DNA from: Sphagnum compactum
Lineage: Eukaryota > Bryophyta > Sphagnopsida > Sphagnales
Assembly: GCA_965153455.1 (NCBI GenBank)
Contig: OZ234497.1
Span: 19,151,872-19,215,871, forward strand
Reading direction: 5' to 3'
DNA length: 64,000 nucleotides
Both the position numbers and the translations under genes were made by a program. This document shows positions 47,830 to 59,474 of this stretch, one piece after another. How positions within the stretch are numbered: the stretch's first letter is position 1; each line of letters begins with the position of its first letter. The notes below the pieces were generated by a model. It was not told the origin of the DNA and searched no databases. It saw only the letters and a list, made by a program, of their open reading frames with translations.

Positions 47830-47983
47830 CACTACAACAACAGGTGTCCCTGTACGCCAAGTGATTTCACTGGATTTTGAGTGAATTCACTGGTTGTAGT
47901 GAACAAGGACCAGTGAAGAAGTAGTGAATTCATTGGTCTAGTGAATGCGGACTAGTGAATTGCACCCACATTTTGTAGTAGTG
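47830..47983 (-). mobile_element. CACTA-type MITE, copy 2 (154 bp, inverted, TSD CCA)
   Basis: The same element as copy 1 in the opposite orientation: CACTACAACAACAGGTGTCC at the left and ACATTTTGTAGTAGTG at the right. The 3-bp duplication CCA is at 47827-47829 and 47984-47986. It has the same 154-bp length and retains the internal GTGAATTCACTGG words. Confidence 0.88.
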
Positions 47984-48059
47984 CCAGGATGCAAAATTGT
48001 AGTAGAGCTACTCTGGCAAGTTGTTAAAAGTTTTTGTTTGGTTTTTTTGTGCTAGGGAC

Positions 48060-49110
48060 AATTGAAGAACGAGAGAGAGAGAGAGAGAGAGAGCCTGTAA
48101 GATGTGAGAAGATAGATCACATCGTCTGTCTCTGACTTCTGAAACGAGACAAGCTTCACTCACACACAACCAAGAGGATATCCTTTTGGTAATTTACATA
48201 TATATATATATGTAGAGCCTGAGTCACGGATCACTAGTGTCTTCTTCCTCGGGTTTGTTCATCTTGCCCTTGTCCCAAAGCTTTGCACTTTGTTTGCTAG
48301 TGTTTTGGCACTAAGTGGTATTATAATCTTTTTACCTTTCAAAACTGGATTGGTCCATCAAAGCAGACATGAAACTAACTTTATGGGGAAAGGGGTGGGG
48401 GAGTGAAGAAAAAGGCTTTGCATGTCCACTCTTTTATCTCTCCCCACCCCCCAACCCCATTCCCAGTGGCTGTTATCTGGGTCTGCATTGATAAAGGTGT
48501 GGAGACTGATAAGGATCTGAATCACTTGGGGCAAAAGGGGAGGTGGGTTTCATCGATGTTGCCAACCAGCTTGCCTTCTACCTCGAAGACACACAGCTCC
48601 GCAACAAAAGATATCCAAATGTGCAAAGCTTTGTCTAAGGTCTGGGGCAGCTAGCTTCCTTTCAATTTTAATTCTGTCCCATTAGCACCGACTGAAATGA
48701 AAGGCCCCCCCCCCCCCCACTTGAATCTCATAGAACCTTGAAATCAATCGTGCATGGGTCAAACTTACTTGCGTGCACAATGACGACTTTTTGGATTGCA
48801 ACTCCTTCCAAACTGTCTGTCACACTTGGTTATTGTTACTTCTCTTTTGTGGTGGGTTGGTGTCTGAAGAGCAGCAGCTTCTTGAAGCTCCACTGGTGCT
48901 CATTGTGTGGCCCACCCATCAATAGAAAATTGGACAAAGAAAAAAATCAAAACATGTTGGTTTGGCTCAGCAAAATGGTTTTGGGCCAAGCAAAAGAAAA
49001 TCCTTCGAATGAAGGAAACTCAAAAAATATGCCTCAAATATGGTTCAGCAAAATGGTGGTTTTTGCTCAGCATTTCTGCACATGATGTGCTGAATTTAGA
49101 GCTGGTTTGA
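48060..49110. other. Moderately G+C-rich stretch, no recognised gene
   Basis: Contains a (GA)n run at about 48070-48093, a (TA)n run near 48199-48211 and a C14 run at 48705-48718. Base composition from 48.2 to 49.1 kb is closer to the gene island than to its surroundings. The longest frame (48738-49085, +, 115 codons) shows no domain, and a TGGTTCAGCAAAATGGT phrase repeats at about 48961 and 49041. Perhaps an unrecognised non-coding transcript or a decayed gene. Confidence 0.3.
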
Positions 49111-51390
49111 TTTAAGAGCAAGTCCGGTTTCATCTCCATTACACATAACCAAAAAAAATTGTGTTAATTTAATTTGTTCAATTAGTAAAACAAATTCAAA
49201 ATGGAGATTATGTAATGTTAATTATGTACTATCAATCAAATACAAATGCTATGGTCAAGTTTATTTTAAACAATGAAGTTATACTTATTTAAGTAAGAGA
49301 AAACTTGAACCTATTTAAAATGGGATAGCACCCTTGATTTTGGTTCTTATTTTGAAAAAAAGTTGCTTATCTAATTAAATTCTCATGGTAGTTCCAACAA
49401 AAATTTCTAGAGACCTAGAACTTGATCTATAACCCAAATCTAAACTTGTGTCAATCTCAAATCTCATTAACATTAGTTGAGACTAGTGTCATGCATGTAT
49501 ATTGCTTTTATATATCCTCGAGTAAAGCTATAAATTTTTTTTCCATGGGTTTACTCATTGAGTAAGGGTTCACATATGATTACATTGTGTTTTTTGGTAG
49601 AGGGGGTAGTAGGGTTTGGGTAACCCCTTATTGTATTCCCCTATTTGGGGCAAAGTATGAGTAAATAATATGGCCACATTTTGGAGTATTGAAAACAATT
49701 TTCAAAGGTCAAACCCAATAGGTACATGCACAAAATCCCATGTTAAAATCCAAAAAATCAAAAATGTTTTTGATTCATTCTTGAGTACAAATATGCACAA
49801 AGAAAATTCAAAAACTTTGATTTGTTCAATAAAACATGGAGTTAAAACTTGCTTAATGCTAAACATGCACATATAAAGAACATTGCAACTCAAGAAATTA
49901 GTGAGGTTTTTTTTGTGGATTAGACATCTGAAAAAATAGAAAATCCTTTAAGCCGTTGAGTCTCCTAGAATATAATAACAAAGAATTAAAGAGTTTGTTC
50001 CTTCGATTGAAAAAGTCTAATTAAAAAAATTCTCATGATACTTGAAGGTTTTCACAAAATAGATAATAAATAACTATTGTACATCCTAACGGTTGTCAGA
50101 TGCTGGATTAAGCTACCTCCTTGTACACTCAGGAAAAAACAACCAGAAGGCTTTTCTGGGTTGTAATGGATTAAGCTACCTCCCTCCAACTGGGTACACT
50201 AACAAAAAACAAATTCTAAGGAGCTCTTTACAAGTAGGCACCCTTTCAATTACACTCCCTTTCAATTTACTCCCAATCCCTCAAGAGATCTTGTTGTGTG
50301 ACTTTTACTCATTGCAGTAGAGCACACAGAGCTTGCTAAGTTTTTAGTTCCACTTTTGAGTGTTGCATGCATGCAGGCTTTCACAACAAAAAGGAGGGAA
50401 AATAGGCAAAGACTCTGAAGGCAAGCAAGTGAGTAGGTAAAGGCAAGCAAGTGAGTAGGTAGTTAATAAGCACAAGATCTGACATATATCAAGCCCAGGG
50501 GAACTATGATCAACTTAGTGAGGAGATAGCATTATAGCTATATGATTTGTGAGAGAGCAAATGATGAGGACATAAAGGATTTTTATGGTGTTGTCTGCCT
50601 ACTTGTTGTGATTACCATGAGCTTCCAACCACCCACCCACTCACTCACTATTTCTCTGACCTTATGAAAATGCACCACCCACCCATTATTATTTTGAAGG
50701 GGTACTTACTTATACCTTTTTAGAAGAGGAGGGTCAGTGTATAAGCTAGAAGCAATCATAGCAAAATGTTGGCTCAGTTATGAATGAATGAATGGCTAGA
50801 GTGAAGCAAATCAACAAAACAGTAGCAACCCAAAAATTGCATCTGCTACTATAATTACTCTCGAACCTTATGCATTAAATGCTGAGTTTCAGCATTCATA
50901 CCCAAATGTAATGAAATTTCCTTACTTTGCAGACATCACTGGTTTGAGGTTGATTGAAAGAGGAGGGGCTTGGGGGTGAAAGGAGGCCCAAAGACAAGGT
51001 GAAGACACCACCATCATCCATTCAGATAATGGCTGGTTATCAACAAGGGTCCAAGGATAGGTTATCTATATCCCAACTTTTGAGTTTGAAATTGCTTGAG
51101 AACTGGGGCAAAAGACCCTTGTTTGGTATCTATTGGGTACAGACCCTTATGGGACAGGTGTTGCTTTGATGAAACCCAAAAATTGGTTTGTACATTCCCA
51201 TGTTTCATCTCCAACATGAACCCTTACAATTCATGTGGGGGTGGTTCTTTGATTTTTTAATTAAATGTTAAGAGTTCTTCTAATAGGAAGTAAATGGTTG
51301 GAGAGTGGAAATTCCAAAAAAATATACTAATATACATATATTAAAGTTTTCAAAAATTTGTCATTTTGAAATAAGAACAATTACCCATGA
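49111..51390. other. Intergenic stretch, no gene seen
   Basis: A TGGATTAAGCTACCTCC phrase is repeated at 50104 and 50167 (63-bp offset), and an AAGGCAAGCAAGTGAGTAGG phrase is repeated at about 50419 and 50441. Otherwise A+T-rich, with short unrecognised frames. Confidence 0.45.
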
Positions 51391-51391
51391 A

Positions 51392-51460
51392 AGTGTGATC
51401 TAGTGGTAAAGACTTGAATCCTTCGTAGAGGGTCTTGGGATCACATCCCATCAATCTATG
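51392..51460 (+). mobile_element. Candidate tRNA-derived SINE head
   Basis: CTAGTGGTAAAGACTTG (51400-51416) is a good A-box match of the plant SINE type, and GGGATCACATCCC (51437-51449) occupies the B-box position but departs from the GGTTCGAATCC consensus. The GAGGGTCTTGGGATC arrangement is typical of plant tRNA-derived SINEs. The 3' tail is not defined. Confidence 0.45.
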
Positions 51461-51973
51461 AAGGAAGGTAGTTTGTTTTGTTTTGTAGTTATGAGATCCA
51501 CTGAACTAGGATGCTTCAGATCATGTTCTTAGTGTCGTTGGAAAGCTCTCAACAAGGACGGGTGCATGGGCCTGGTTCCATGGCGTTTGGACTTGTGCTG
51601 CAAAAGTTGTTGAATATTGAATGAATAATTTTTTTCGCTGAAAATTAAATTAAATTAAATCGTAGCTGAAAATTTCGGAGGAATTGGAATGTGCCTTTGG
51701 TGTTATTGGAAAGCTCTTAATGAGCAGGATTTAATGAAATTTATTTGGTAAGATTCGGCATCAGAAATGTGGGAGATATATTGAATTTTTAAGTGATTTC
51801 TGTGGCTGAAAATTCAAATAAATTCCAAAAAAAAAACAAGCTTTTGGAAGGAAAAAAAATCAGGTTAGGACGCGGCAACACTTCACTTGGGCCACACTAG
51901 TTAAGATGAAACTGGGGATTGGTTTAGAACTTTAGTTAGGCCTAGTTGTTTGTTGTTGGCCTTAAGTCTTTGT

Positions 51974-52250
51974 AGGCAAGGATATTGTGTTTAGATTCAT
52001 GATAGAGTATAGTATAGCTTAAGGGATTTTAACCCCTAGCTAGCTAGTAGTAGGTCCATTTTATATGAGGATTTTTGAAAAGATGATATTTTGGGCTTGT
52101 GTTGAAACTTGAGATTTGTTATAAAAATAGAGTTAATATGAAATATCTTGAAGGATTTTGGTTTTCTTTCAGAGGATGTTTTCAAAGATTATATTTTTTG
52201 CACGGTGAAAATATTTAATTTTTCATAATTCTTCTTTCGCCTTAAGATAC
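51974..52250 (+). repeat. Dispersed LTR-like repeat, copy B
   Basis: Collinear with copy A at 15006: GGATATTGTGTTTAGATTCA, ATATGAGGATTTTTGAAA, GGCTTGTGTTGAAACTTGAG, ATCTTGAAGGATTTTGGTTT and CGCCTTAAGATAC. To its left (51508-51900) lies text with two TTGGAAAGCTCT phrases of the sort found in plant retroelement leaders, so this copy may be part of a larger decayed element. Confidence 0.55.
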
Positions 52251-52793
52251 AAGTATATATAATATCATCATAGTTTCTTTGCTTTGCCATTTCGATAACA
52301 AAGTGTCAAACGATTAATTAAATTTGAAATCTTAACTTCAGCACTAAGTTTTTTTAATTTTGATGAAATTTTTGACAAGTAAATGATTATAAAAATTTAA
52401 TAATAAACAAGATTTTTGTCAATGATATGGGAATAGTCTAGTGTGTTTAAATTGCCTTAAGTTTTATAAATTCTTGTCATGGAAGGTTTGTGATTCTAAA
52501 CCTGACAGTTGAACTTTTGATTTTATTAAAATTTTGATGTAAATAATAAATAATTTTTCAAAAGTTCAACAAAATGAAAAATAATTTAATTTATGCTGAA
52601 ATGGTTAAAAGTACTACGGCATGGAGATGGTGAGGGAACCCAAGTGCTCACTAATAATAATAATAGGTAGTTCTTTCTACCTTAGGATCCATCGCTTAGT
52701 CACATTCTTTGAAAGATCAATAGCGAGCATTAAGCGGGTATCAAAAATGTTTCTCGAACATCATCTAGCTACCTTTTTTGTAAACTTTGCAAA

Positions 52794-52860
52794 GGTATCA
52801 CTTTGAGTGATACCCTGACTGATAACCGGATCATCGATTCTCACTTGTGTGAGAACCCGG
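52794..52860. repeat. Two adjacent perfect hairpins
   Basis: Hairpin 1: GGTATCAC / GTGATACC with a 5-nt loop (52794-52814). Hairpin 2: TTCTCAC / GTGAGAA with a 4-nt loop (52838-52855), enclosed by CCGG at 52826-52829 and 52857-52860. The surrounding sequence (52.6-52.9 kb) is different in texture from its A+T-rich neighbours. Its origin is unknown. Confidence 0.6.
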
Positions 52861-53437
52861 CTCCAAGAAGATAATAATAATAATATTGAGACTCGAGTGA
52901 GGAAAAACCTTTTTAAATGGGTCGGGTTTTCAAAGCTTTGTGTAGCCTAGGTAGTAGGTCAAAATGAGTAATAGGTTAAAATTTAGGTGTAACCTCTCTC
53001 TTCAATTCAATTCTAGGGAGTGATGTTCATAAATATAAGGTGCCCTTGAAATCAATTGAGCCAAAAACAAATTTAAGATCTTTGCATGGGTATTAGTTTG
53101 TACTTTCTTAAAAAAAAACTTCAAAGTTTTAAAATTCAATTTGCATTCAAATTATCTAACCTTGATTAGATATGTTGGTCATTGATAGGAGATCAATGAG
53201 AGAATAAAGATAAGAAAAAAAACATATATTTACAACAAGCTTTTTGCTCAACCTTAAGACCATACAAGTTATTACTACATACTTTAGGATCCATTCTCAA
53301 GTTTTGACCTACTCTTAAATAAAAAGCTAGAGCATGACATGTAAATGTTACCTTCCTTAATAATGCATGCATATAGTTCTCATCTTATACAAATATTACC
53401 TCCACCATAACTAGGGTGAACAATATATGCAATCGTT

Positions 53438-53571
53438 CACTATTACAAAACTTGGATGCAGGTCACTAGTCCTTGTTCATTAAACCAATCAAATTCATTG
53501 TATCCTGTTAAGCCCTGTTCACTATGACTAGTGAATTCATTTATAATTCAATGAAATCACATGGGCACTTT
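53438..53571 (+). mobile_element. CACTA-type MITE, copy 3, right end degraded
   Basis: The left end CACTATTACAAAACTTGG and interior (GGTCACTAGTCCTTGTTCATTAAACC, GACTAGTGAATTCA) match copies 1, 2 and 4, but after ATGGGCACTT the right terminal repeat is replaced by a T-rich run. It is the most diverged copy, and no target duplication is detectable. Confidence 0.7.
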
Positions 53572-54392
53572 TTTTTCTTTAAATTTTGTTTTTTTTAATG
53601 AATGAATGAATTACTCAACTAACCGTTAGTTAGTTCGTTCAAATATCTGATAGTTTTAAAAAGTTAAATGCATAAAACACAAATATTTGAAAATAAAAAA
53701 ATACCCGATATAATGTTGACATCAACAAGGTACACAATTTCATCATCTGGCATGAATTTGTTTCACATCAATATGGCAAGTTTTGCATGATCAAAATACC
53801 AAGTGTGGGGGAAGAGGGAGGAGGGGTGGGAGCATCCTCTGGTATAATGGGGGCCCTGATTGAAATGATTGTGAAAAGTAGGATGGGCTGAGGGGTCAAG
53901 CTGAACAATTTTCTTTTTTCTTTAAAAAAAAAAACTATAATTATAATATTCTTAAATTATTATTATTAGTATTATTATTATGTTATAAAATATATTATAA
54001 TAAAATTTCAAAAATCATATATATATATATATTGATGACTTTTAACAACTTGTCCTTACTTTTGTTTTGTTTAATTGGGATGGAGAAAGAAAGGTACGAA
54101 AGGAGGAAGCTCCCCTGAGAACTTTTGTTTTAATGACAAAAGGGCCCAAAACAGTAAGTAGTACACTCTTGTACTATGAAATGGGTAGTTGTTTTTTTGC
54201 ACACATTACCCAAAAAGAGAACAAAAACAATGTGTTCAAATTTCCAGCTTTGGCAGAGTTTGCAAAAATGTGCATGTTTTTGTTGTTGTTGCAACCAACC
54301 AGCCAACCAACTAACAACAACAACAACATTCAATCAAATATTTTGCTTAAAATATTTATTTGCATTGTGCAACAAGAGTAGAGGCTACTCCT

Positions 54393-54526
54393 CACTACTA
54401 CAAAATGTGGGTGCAGTTCACTAGTCCCAGTTCACTAGATCAATGAATTCACTGCTTCTTCATTGGTCCCCATTCATTACAACCAGTGAAATCACTTGGC
54501 GTATAGGGACACCTTTTGTTGTAGTG
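54393..54526 (+). mobile_element. CACTA-type MITE, copy 4 (134 bp, TSD CCT)
   Basis: Begins CACTACTACAAAATGTGG and ends ACACCTTTTGTTGTAGTG. The target duplication CCT is exact at 54390-54392 and 54527-54529. It is 20 bp shorter than copies 1 and 2 because a GTGAATTCACTCAAAATTCA-like block is missing, which suggests slippage between the repeated GTGAA-TCACT words. Confidence 0.9.
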
Positions 54527-55412
54527 CCTCTTCTATCCTAGTTTGTTTGTTTGTTTGTTGGGCCCTGCCGCCACATGACAAACTATGCCATTTTCGATCA
54601 TCCAACTTTTGGAAGTTTTTTTAGCTTATTAGAACTCGAGTTTCTTTGGTTGAAAGTGTTTTAGAGTGTTGAAAATTGGAACAAGATGTTTTTTCGGTGT
54701 TGAGAGTGTGGACACAAGTACGTAGATGTACAAACATCTTATTATTTCGTTGGCAGAGCCAGCGTGTGTGTTTGTTTGTTTGTTTGTGACGCCCTTGTTT
54801 GTTTGTTTCTTTCTTTCCCCTTTCTTTGAGAAATGTCGACTTGTTAAAATAATGTGCAAAATCAGTTATTTCTGGTTTTTCTAATTTGCAGAAGAAGAGT
54901 GTGTTTGGGGGGGGGGTTTTGAGTTCATCAGAGTGAGTCCTAGATCAATTTAACCAGGCACATTCCAAAAGAAGTTATTATCTGCATAGAGATAAATTCA
55001 TGGGTTGGAGATGGGTTGATGGACAAACCCTAAATTTTTGGGGCAAACCCTAATTTTTTTTTAAAATTTTTTTTACAGCATTTCATCTTCTAGACCCATT
55101 ACTTTATGGAAGTAATAATAATAAATAATAATAATAATAAACCATAAGTGAAAAAAAAAATTGATTTTGCAAAAAAGAAAAATAAAAAATGGAGGAAATT
55201 CTTTTGGGGTAAGGAATGGAAACGATTGAATTATATATCTTTGGATCAAATTGGCCACACACACACACTCTCAGCTGGCATGCAAAAAGCATTCCCACAT
55301 CATGTACCAAAGCCCCCTAAGTGAGGTACATGTTCAAGTTGCAGGAAGCAAGCTGAGAGCTGCATAATTCTACTACAAACAAAAAAGTAATAAAAAGTGC
55401 AACAGAAGTTGT

Positions 55413-55460
55413 GTGAATCTCTCTCTCTCTCTCTCTCTCTCTCTTCTTCTTCTTCTTCTC
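55413..55460. repeat. (CT)n(CTT)n microsatellite
   Basis: A (TC)n run of about 12 units is followed by TCTTCTTCTTCTTC. Polypyrimidine microsatellites like this are common in plant 5' UTRs, but no gene follows that I can recognise. Confidence 0.75.
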
Positions 55461-56118
55461 AGTGGTCACCAACCCTTCTTGGCACACTGAAGAAAATATT
55501 ATACAATGATAATAGAAGGGGTTGCCAGGGGCTAAACAGCCATCTTCAGTTGTGGCAATGTGTTACAAATTATTATGTCTTTCAGCTTGCATCATCACAC
55601 GGGCACACTACCGAGCTAGCTACTTAGCTAACTTGGATGTTTTTGTGATACGGTTCTATCTAAGTTAGATGTTTTGGTGATATGTTCTAGTTAAGTGTTA
55701 GATGTTTTGTGATACGGTTCCAATCAAACATTTTCCACCTTTTGGAGGTCCAAATGAAACATTGTTGAGATGTGCTTTGTCTAGTGTTGGGGGAAAACCT
55801 TTACATTGAGGGAGGGAGCTTGTGGAACAAAAACACTTTGCATTTTTCCAAATCTCGTTTCTAAAATGAACACCCTCCCATCCATCCACCTTTGAAATTC
55901 TCCATTTGGAAAATCTCGAATGGTGTGGTCAATAGAGAGAACACTCACTTGAGAGCACCTTTCAGGAGTTTATGTTGAGATAGATATTAGTCACGAGTGA
56001 GGTCTTGATTGCTTGCTTTGCTTGCTTTCTTGCTTGCCAAGATTGGAGATCTTTTGTCTTGATGCATATTTGTACTTGTAGAGTCAAGAAGAAGCCCTTC
56101 TTCATACTTCTCAATGAT

Positions 56119-56142
56119 CTAAACCCTAAACCCTAAACCTTA
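56119..56142 (-). repeat. Interstitial telomere-like tract (CCCTAAA)2-3
   Basis: TAAACCCTAAACCCTAAACC followed by TTAG on the + strand, in the opposite orientation to the 41950 tract. It is isolated, with no neighbouring gene. Confidence 0.7.
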
Positions 56143-56578
56143 GCCTCCTAGGTTTTAAGGCATATTTGATGGCTCGGATTGATCAATGAGTCCATTCACC
56201 CGTGACCTATTTGTGTAGGTATGTGTTTCTTGTACTATGGAGTGCTTTTTCTTTTTCTTTCTCCCCCCCCCCATCATTTTGTGATGTGCCCACATTGGCA
56301 ATCATCCACAAGAGGAAGAAGCCAAATTTGGTTAGAGGTCAGAGAGGACAGTACAATTTTTAATTTTTCGGTGAATCCTTTAATGTTGTGTCGAGAGGCC
56401 TTTGGTGAACCCAAGGCACCCACCCATGTTGGTACCATTGGTAAAAATAAAAAATCCCCAAAATTCATTTTAAATTATTTTAAAATATATTACAAATATC
56501 CGAGTCTCTAAGTTCAAGTGTAACGGTTTTTTTTTACCATCGGAACCTTGCAAAACTTTATTTATTTATTTATAAGGG

Positions 56579-57050
56579 ATTTTTATAGGCCCCTACTAGG
56601 TAATAATAGCTCAATATTTTTATATGAGGATTTTTGAAAGATGATATTTTGGCTTGAGTTGAAACTGGAGGTACCCCCGACAAAAAAAAAAAAAAAAAAA
56701 ACCCCAATAAAAGAACAATGGCCAGGACCATCCCAAGGGAGACCAAAAAACAAAAAAAGGAGGGGAGGCCAAAGAAAGGTCAAAAAACGTAAAGCCCGAA
56801 AGGCCCAAAAAGAGGGAGAGAAAACCCTAGTCTCTCTCTCAAGGTAAGAAACTGGAAGGTTAGTTATAGAGTTATAATATCTTGAAGGATTTTGGTTTCT
56901 TTTAGAGGAATTTTTTTGAAGATTAGGTCTAATTTTTGCATGGTGAAATATATATATATTTGAGTTTCCATACTTCTTCTTCTTTTGCCTTAAGATAGAT
57001 TTTAATCCAAATGGCAAGGTGATAGATAGTGTGAAGACACACCCTTTGTT
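56579..57050 (+). repeat. Dispersed LTR-like repeat, copy C, interrupted
   Basis: Matches copy A (15006-15337) from the ATATGAGGATTTTTGAAAG phrase through GCCTTAAGATA and AAATGGCAAGG, and even beyond to GACACACCCTTTGTT. It is split by the 176-bp insertion at 56672-56847. Its inverted partner (copy D) lies 0.87 kb to the right. Confidence 0.65.
56672..56847. mobile_element. 176-bp retroposon-like insertion nested in copy C
   Basis: Flanked by GAAACTGGAGG (56661-56671) and GAAACTGGAAGG (56848-56859), a direct repeat of 11-12 bp that occurs once in uninterrupted copies; this marks a target-site duplication. The insert begins with TACCCCCGAC, then a run of 20 A (56682-56701), continues purine-rich and ends ACCCTAGTCTCTCTCTCAAG|GTAAG-like. 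Read on the - strand the homopolymer is a terminal poly(T). The insert resembles no family I know and may be a captured or processed gene fragment. Confidence 0.6.
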
Positions 57051-57407
57051 TTTTTAAGTACTTACTTATGAGTGACTTCTATGTATGTGGTCATCTTGTG
57101 CCCTCTCTCCTTCCTTGTTCAAGGTGGTCAGTCCCATGTGTAACAACCGTGACAAGAAGACCAACCCAACATACATTCATCTCAAAATCTGAGTACTTTT
57201 AAGGTACTCGGATAAGAACAACAACAACAAAAGTTTTGAAGGTTTTTGCATGTCAACTTTTTGATCAGCTCACAAGTATACCACCATAGCTGGGTTGGTT
57301 GTAACTCATGACAAGCAAACTTGGGGAACAACGAGTTTGGTTACAACTTCTTCACAAGTGCCTAAAACTCGAAACAATTTTGCAATGCTTGTGAGGTTTC
57401 AACACCC

Positions 57408-57439
<32 letters not shown>
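57408..57439. repeat. (TATC)n microsatellite
   Basis: Seven to eight TATC units without interruption. Confidence 0.85.
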
Positions 57440-57440
<1 letters not shown>

Positions 57441-57920
57441 CTTGATAGCTAGAGTTAGTTATGTGTATTCAACTTTGATGATGCTAGAGTAATGCTTACT
57501 AAGAAATGAAACCTATTTGTGCACATGTTGTGTCTAGGGGTTTTGTTTTTCAATTTTTTTGTGCTATTAAAAAATTTGTTTCAAATTAGTTTTCCAACAA
57601 AATAGAGCAAAATTAGTTGAATTGTGCACTAGAAAAACACACAATCACTTTGAAAATATGCACATTCGGAGAAAAAAAGAAAGCCATTGGCAAGGTGACA
57701 CGTGGGTTTTCTAGAGATTGATTCATTTTTCTTTTATTGTAAAAATATAGCAATAATAATAATAGTGTTTTCAAAACTAGAATTATTTCAAGTAATCAAA
57801 TTATCTGTGGAGTCTCATGAATTGGGTGTGAGAACAATTAATAACACCAACATAGGGAATCACAAAAGAGACAATAAAAAGGCATGGCATAGAGGGGAGG
57901 CCAATTTATGAAAATTGAAG

Positions 57921-58147
57921 AATATAATCTTCAAAAAATCCTTCCTCTATAAAATAGACCCAAAATCCTTCAAGATATTATAACTCTATTAAAACTAATC
58001 TCAAGTTACAACACAAGCCAAAATATTAATATCTTTCAAAAATCCTCATATAAAAATAGACCTATTATTATGACCTAGGGGGGCCAAAATCCCTTAAGCT
58101 ACTATACTCTATACTGACTCTAAACACAAATATCTCTTGCCTTGGCC
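57921..58147 (-). repeat. Dispersed LTR-like repeat, copy D (inverted)
   Basis: Reverse complement of the A/B/C repeat: AATCCTTCAAGATATTATAA, CTTTCAAAAATCCTCATATA, AATAGACCTATTA and TCTAAACACAAATATCT-TTGCCTTG. With copy C it forms a large inverted repeat whose transcript could fold on itself. Confidence 0.65.
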
Positions 58148-58520
58148 AACAAATTTTTTTACCATTTTGTAATTTCTAAACACACACACAATAATAATGT
58201 TTTTTTCTTTCCCACCAGCCATGTATTTATGGAGTTATATTTAATTAATTAGCTAGCCAGCCAGACAGCCCACCTAGAGTAAATTCACTAGTGAAAATTT
58301 GAAAAACATAATAATAATGGGTGGAAAAAGGATTATTAGATCATAATAGTTCACCATAAATTAATTAATATTGATATGCCAAGGCTAATAATAATAACTA
58401 TACAAAACCTTCATGAGTCATGACTTTAAATGAGGTTGAAGTTATTATAAATTAAATTTTCAAGTAGGTTTTTGTAGCCCTCTTTATAAAACCTTGAAGG
58501 CTGGCTAATCATGTCCTCAT

Positions 58521-58637
58521 TCCATCATTCATCCATCCATCCATCCATCCATCCATCCATACATTCATTCATTCATTCATCCATCCATCCATACATTCAT
58601 CCATACATTCATTCATTCATTCATTCGTTCATTCATT
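58521..58637. repeat. Compound CATC/CATT microsatellite
   Basis: Alternating blocks of CATC and CATT tetranucleotides with interspersed ACATT, about 117 bp in all. Confidence 0.85.
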
Positions 58638-59348
58638 GCTCCTCAATGTTGCTCCTCCTGACTAAGCCTGACTCATAAGATGGGGATCTCAAAAGCCTGA
58701 TTCCAACGAAACCGAAGAAAGAAAAGAAAGAGGGATTTTATGACAAAAGTACCCTCACCTAATTCCCTTTCATTTCTCCCAGTGCCTTCTCTGAATCCCT
58801 TCCTTTCTTTTTCTTTTGTTTTCCTTTCCTTTCCTTTCCTTTTGCTTCCAAGCTGCTACTCCTTAAGGCTGCAAAGGAACAGGGTAAAGTGTTCCTTTTC
58901 ACTTTTGACTTTTTAGTTGAGTTGGGTTACATGCTAGTCTCTTTGTTGCAGCATATTGGCCACATGGAGCTATTGCATGTTGAATTGCCCAGCTATCTAG
59001 TAGGGATATGTGTAGGTTTTCAGCTACAAGGGAAAAAAAATTTGGTTAGTTGTGAGAGTGAGTTGGGTGGTTGGTTGGTTGATTGGTCATAGGAGAGTTT
59101 GTTTGAGTTAGTTTTGGAGCTACAAACCATCAATTTCTATCAAAGTTTCTTTTGGGAATTTGTGTTTTGTTTTCAATTTTGGATGACAAAGCTATATAAT
59201 TGCGGGTTAAGGGAGAGAGAGAGGGGAAGAAGGAACCCAACTTGAACCCAAAAAGGTCTTGCCCATTGTGGCATAAAGTCTAACTTGCACAAAAACAAAA
59301 ATTTGAGTTTTTAAAAAAATTCAAAAGAAAGTTTTAACATTGTGTTAA

Positions 59349-59474
59349 GACCTTGATTAATCTCATGTTACTACATCAACCTATTAGGATTAGTTGTGGC
59401 GACTCAAGGAAGACCTTGATTAAGCTCATGTTACTACATCAACCTATCAGGATTAGTTGTGGCGACTCAAGGAG
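59349..59474 (+). repeat. 63-bp tandem duplication
   Basis: Units 59349-59411 and 59412-59474 begin GACCTTGATTAA-CTCATGTT and end TTAGTTGTGGCGACTCAAGG. They differ at only about three positions. The unit length is a multiple of three but no frame is maintained beyond it. Confidence 0.88.

Noticed and set aside
48061-48095. GAGAGA run following AACGAGAG, reminiscent of the miR535/miR156 family
   Set aside because: The mature microRNA sequences are not matched and no complementary arm is nearby; it is a (GA)n microsatellite.
56641-56847. 68-codon lysine/arginine-rich frame
   Set aside because: It begins inside the LTR-like repeat and runs through the nested insertion and its A20 tract, so it is a chance fusion frame.
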